Shown piece after piece: positions 61,326 through 64,000 of a DNA stretch of 64,000 bases. The notes below the pieces were generated by a model that was not told where the DNA came from, did no database searches, and saw only the letters and a program-made list of their open reading frames with translations. Origin of the DNA: Flammeovirga kamogawensis (GTDB lineage Bacteria; Bacteroidota; Bacteroidia; Cytophagales; Flammeovirgaceae); assembly GCF_018736065.1 (NCBI RefSeq), contig NZ_CP076128.1:496001-560000 (forward strand), in the 5' to 3' direction. Position numbers and translations under genes: made by a program. Within the stretch, counting starts at the first letter, position 1. Every line of letters starts with the position of its first letter.

Positions 61326-63857
61326 ATGAATCAATTTTTATTATCCTTATCTATAATACTATTTTCGTTTACTTATTCACTTGCTACAGAAATAACTGTA
61401 ACAGGACAAGTTGTAGATAATTACGGAGATGCTTTACCCGGAGTAGTTATTTATGAAGAAGGTAACACTAATCATGGTACCTCAACTAATTTTGAAGGTT
61501 ACTTTTCTTTTAAAATTGAAGAAGGAAAAACATTAGTTGCTAGGGCAGTTGGTTTTAAAGAGCAATCTTTTATTGCGACCAATAAACTAGATCTAAAAAT
61601 ATCTTTAGAAGAAGATGCTACAGAATTAGAAGCCATCGAAATTGTAGGTTCTCGAAGTCAAAATAGAACAGTAACAGAAACTCCTGTAGCCATAGATGTA
61701 ATCAACCTAGATGATGTTACTGCAGCAACTGGTCAGTTAGATATGAATCAATTGTTACAATATGTTGCCCCATCTTTTAATGCAAACAGACAAACAGGTG
61801 CAGATGGAGCAGACCATGTAGATCCAGCAACTTTAAGGGGATTAGGTCCTGATCAAACTCTTGTTTTAATAAATGGAAAAAGAAGACATCAATCTTCACT
61901 TGTTAATATATACGGGACAAGAGGAAGGGGCAATACAGGTACAGATTTAAATGCAATCCCGATGGCTGCAATTGAAAGAATTGAAATCTTAAGAGATGGA
62001 GCTTCTGCACAATATGGTTCTGATGCAATTGCAGGTGTTATTAATATTGTTACTAAGAAAAATGATGATGGTATTAGTGTTAATATGGGTACCGGAATAA
62101 CTTCTGAAGGTGATGGTGCAACGGCAAATGTGGATGTGAATTATGGAGCTAAACTAGGAGATAAAGGTGGTTTTCTTAATTTAACAGGGCAATATCAACA
62201 TAGAGGAAGAACGAATAGAGCACCAGCAGAGGGAGAGGAAACGTTTAGAACTGAAGTTGGAGATGCATTGGCTGATAGTTATGGAGCATTTTTAAATGCG
62301 GGTGTTCCTTTGTCTGAAAATACCGAAATTTATGCTTTTGGCGGCTATAACTTTAGGCATGGTGAGTCTTATGCATGGACTAGGTTTGCAGATGATGACA
62401 GGAATGTACCTGAAATATATCCAAATGGATATAACCCAAATATTATTTCCGATATCACAGATTATTCTGTAAGTAGTGGTATAAAATCTATGTATAAAGG
62501 ATGGAAACTTGATTTAAATAATACTTATGGTTATAACGGTTTTGATTATTCTGTAAATAACACAGTGAATGTATCAATGGGAGCTAATTCTCCAACTAGC
62601 TTTTATGCAGGTCGTCATTATTTATCACAAAATGTAACAGGGTTAGATGCTTCTAAATATTATGATGGTATTTTAGAAGGGTTTAATGTTGCTGTTGGAG
62701 CTGAATTTAGAATTGATCAATATGGTATTGGAGCTGGCGAAGAAGCTTCTTATAAAAATTACTCTGATGGTAGTTTAGATGGAGGTGCTCAAGGTTTTCC
62801 AGGTTTTATGCCAGAAAATGAGGTGAACGCAAACAGAACCAATGCTGCTTTATACTTAGATTTAGAAGCAGATATAACAAAAAAATGGATGATGGCTGTT
62901 GCCGTTAGATATGAGAATTATAGTGATTTTGGAAGTACTTTCAACGGTAAAATTGCGTCTAGGTATGAAGTGTCAAAAGCCCTTGCATTTAGAGGGTCTG
63001 TCAGTACTGGATTTAGAGCACCTTCTTTAGCTCAAATTCATTACAATACAAAATTTACAGATTTTGCAGGGGGTGTTGGTATTGATAAAGTTATTGCACC
63101 AAATGATAGTGAATTAGCGAAAACTTTAGGTATTCCAGAATTAACTCAAGAAAAGGCGTTCAATGCTAGCTTAGGTTTTACCTTAAATCCCACCGATGGA
63201 CTTTCTTTAACTGTGGATGGTTATTATGTTGCTATAGATGATCGTATTGTGTTAACTGGAGCTTTTACTGAAGATGACCCAGATGTTGGTGATGAACTTA
63301 AAGCAATGGGAGTAGGCGCTGCTCAGTTTTTTACTAATGCAATTGATACCAAAACAATGGGAGTAGATGTAGTTATTGCTTATACGCATCATATTGATTT
63401 ACACACAATAACTACTTCATTAGCGGGTAATTTTAATCATATGGAACTAGGTGAAATTCATACAAGTGATAAATTACAAGGTAAAGAAGATATTTATTTT
63501 GGAGAGCGTGAACAGATGTTTTTACTAGCATCTGCACCTAAGAGTAAATTTAATTTCTCTGTAAACCATTCGTATAAAAAACTATCAACAATGGTTAGAT
63601 TGAATAGGTTTTCTGAAGTAGAATTAATGAATTGGGATGAAGAAATAGATTATTATTCTGCAAGAATTACTACAGACATTGCAGTTACATATGGCTTTAC
63701 TAAAAATATTAATTGGACCTTAGGTGGAAATAATATATTTAATATTTATCCATCAAAACAAGATCCTTTAGCAACTGAATCTGGTGGATATTATGACGCT
63801 GTTCAAATGGGTTTTAATGGAGCTTATTTCTATACAAAACTTGGTTTTAATTTCTAA
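61326..63857 (+). CDS. TonB-dependent receptor
   Basis: An 843-residue outer-membrane receptor with a signal peptide ending ...TYSLA at about 20. A carboxypeptidase-regulatory-like domain follows at about 24-98 (TGQVVDNYGDALPGVVIYEE). The plug domain (about 110-240) includes TLRGLGPDQTLVLINGKRRH and IERIEILRDGASAQYGSDAI. The 22-strand barrel ends in YFYTKLGFNF, with the final aromatic needed for assembly. It imports a large or scarce substrate (siderophore, oligosaccharide or cobalamin-like) using TonB energy. No SusD partner lies downstream, so it is probably not a SusCD system. Substrate unknown. A terminator follows. Confidence 0.95.
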   Translation: MNQFLLSLSIILFSFTYSLATEITVTGQVVDNYGDALPGVVIYEEGNTNHGTSTNFEGYFSFKIEEGKTLVARAVGFKEQSFIATNKLDLKISLEEDATELEAIEIVGSRSQNRTVTETPVAIDVINLDDVTAATGQLDMNQLLQYVAPSFNANRQTGADGADHVDPATLRGLGPDQTLVLINGKRRHQSSLVNIYGTRGRGNTGTDLNAIPMAAIERIEILRDGASAQYGSDAIAGVINIVTKKNDDGISVNMGTGITSEGDGATANVDVNYGAKLGDKGGFLNLTGQYQHRGRTNRAPAEGEETFRTEVGDALADSYGAFLNAGVPLSENTEIYAFGGYNFRHGESYAWTRFADDDRNVPEIYPNGYNPNIISDITDYSVSSGIKSMYKGWKLDLNNTYGYNGFDYSVNNTVNVSMGANSPTSFYAGRHYLSQNVTGLDASKYYDGILEGFNVAVGAEFRIDQYGIGAGEEASYKNYSDGSLDGGAQGFPGFMPENEVNANRTNAALYLDLEADITKKWMMAVAVRYENYSDFGSTFNGKIASRYEVSKALAFRGSVSTGFRAPSLAQIHYNTKFTDFAGGVGIDKVIAPNDSELAKTLGIPELTQEKAFNASLGFTLNPTDGLSLTVDGYYVAIDDRIVLTGAFTEDDPDVGDELKAMGVGAAQFFTNAIDTKTMGVDVVIAYTHHIDLHTITTSLAGNFNHMELGEIHTSDKLQGKEDIYFGEREQMFLLASAPKSKFNFSVNHSYKKLSTMVRLNRFSEVELMNWDEEIDYYSARITTDIAVTYGFTKNINWTLGGNNIFNIYPSKQDPLATESGGYYDAVQMGFNGAYFYTKLGFNF

Positions 63858-63867
63858 TTTTAAAGAG

Positions 63868-63909
63868 AAACCTCCTCAAGTTATCAAAATTTGAGGAGGT
63901 TTATTTTTT
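63868..63909 (+). terminator. Intrinsic terminator of the TonB receptor gene
   Basis: A 12-bp perfect stem (63868-63879 with 63891-63902) and 11-nt loop are followed by A and six T; it also lies at the end of the convergent partial gene. Confidence 0.85.
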
Positions 63910-64000
63910 ATTTCTCTATTGTAAAATACAATAATTTATCTTGAAAATCGGTGTTGTTCCCTTTATTAGTAGTTAACCAAGATTGAAATTCTTCTGGATT
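63908..64000 (-). CDS. 3' end of an unidentified gene, cut by the window edge
   Basis: Reading the minus strand from the right edge gives an uninterrupted frame of 30 codons, ending DKLLYFTIEK and a TAA at 63910-63908, right against the TonB-gene terminator. Codon use fits the rest of the window and the position is where a convergent gene should end. The fragment (NPEEFQSWLTTNKGNN...) is too short to assign to a family; the rest lies beyond the window. Confidence 0.55.
   Translation of the reverse strand, partial: NPEEFQSWLTTNKGNNTDFQDKLLYFTIEK

Overview
The window is AT-rich and gene-dense, and reads as chromosomal DNA of a Bacteroidota bacterium. The clues are a GldG gliding protein, a PyrR-PyrB pair, many SPII lipoproteins with an N-terminal Leu/Ile/Ser-rich lipobox, TonB receptor and YfhO families, promoters of the TTTG / TAnnTTTG type, and almost no Shine-Dalgarno sequences. 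Gene content (gliding gene, serpin, DUF3127 protein, marine-type low GC) suggests a Cytophagales member such as a Flammeovirga relative. That placement is inference. No rRNA, tRNA, IS element, phage or CRISPR array was seen.

Layout. 1-3.5 kb: end of a GNAT-fold acyltransferase, a VanY-like carboxypeptidase, gapA and an ECF-type sigma factor. 3.5-4.4 kb: a gene-free stretch with a 201-bp tandem repeat carrying terminator hairpins and palindromes. 5.3-12.1 kb: one long minus-strand efflux operon (TetR - TolC - HlyD lipoprotein - two ABC ATPases - two ABC-2 permeases), resembling E. coli YbhGFSR with YbhF split in two, behind twin TetR operators. 12.2-22.2 kb: scattered metabolic and membrane genes (aldo/keto reductase, RluE-like synthase, glutaryl-CoA dehydrogenase-like enzyme, DUF3127, LRR lipoprotein, DUF418, AI-2E, DUF819). 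22.3-26.1 kb: a second efflux operon (TolC - HlyD - ABC-2 permease, no ATPase) behind a clear promoter whose start region holds a palindrome nearly identical to the ones in the 201-bp repeats.

26.1-38.6 kb: two paralogous small lipoproteins with an atypical LytTR regulator, then mainly minus-strand housekeeping genes (pyrB, pyrR, Nudix, transglutaminase-like lipoprotein, OmpA-like protein, leuS, Gre-like protein, lysA). 38.8-49 kb: serpin, Sel1-repeat protein, two outer-membrane barrels, thioredoxin-like protein, an HsdR-type nuclease domain fused to a membrane domain, hemE and cca. 49.2-59.8 kb: gldG and a surface-polysaccharide locus (methyltransferases, glycosyltransferases, Wzx flippase, YfhO). 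59.9-64 kb: a BaiN-type flavoprotein, a TonB-dependent receptor and the end of one more gene.

The most notable points are the repeat array plus the shared palindrome linking it to the second efflux operon, the membrane-anchored PD-(D/E)XK protein, the LytTR regulator with Cys in place of the phospho-acceptor Asp, the ABC ATPase pair that looks built for one dead and one live ATP site, and an intrinsic terminator between pyrR and pyrB. No complete new multi-gene system could be proved from sequence alone.
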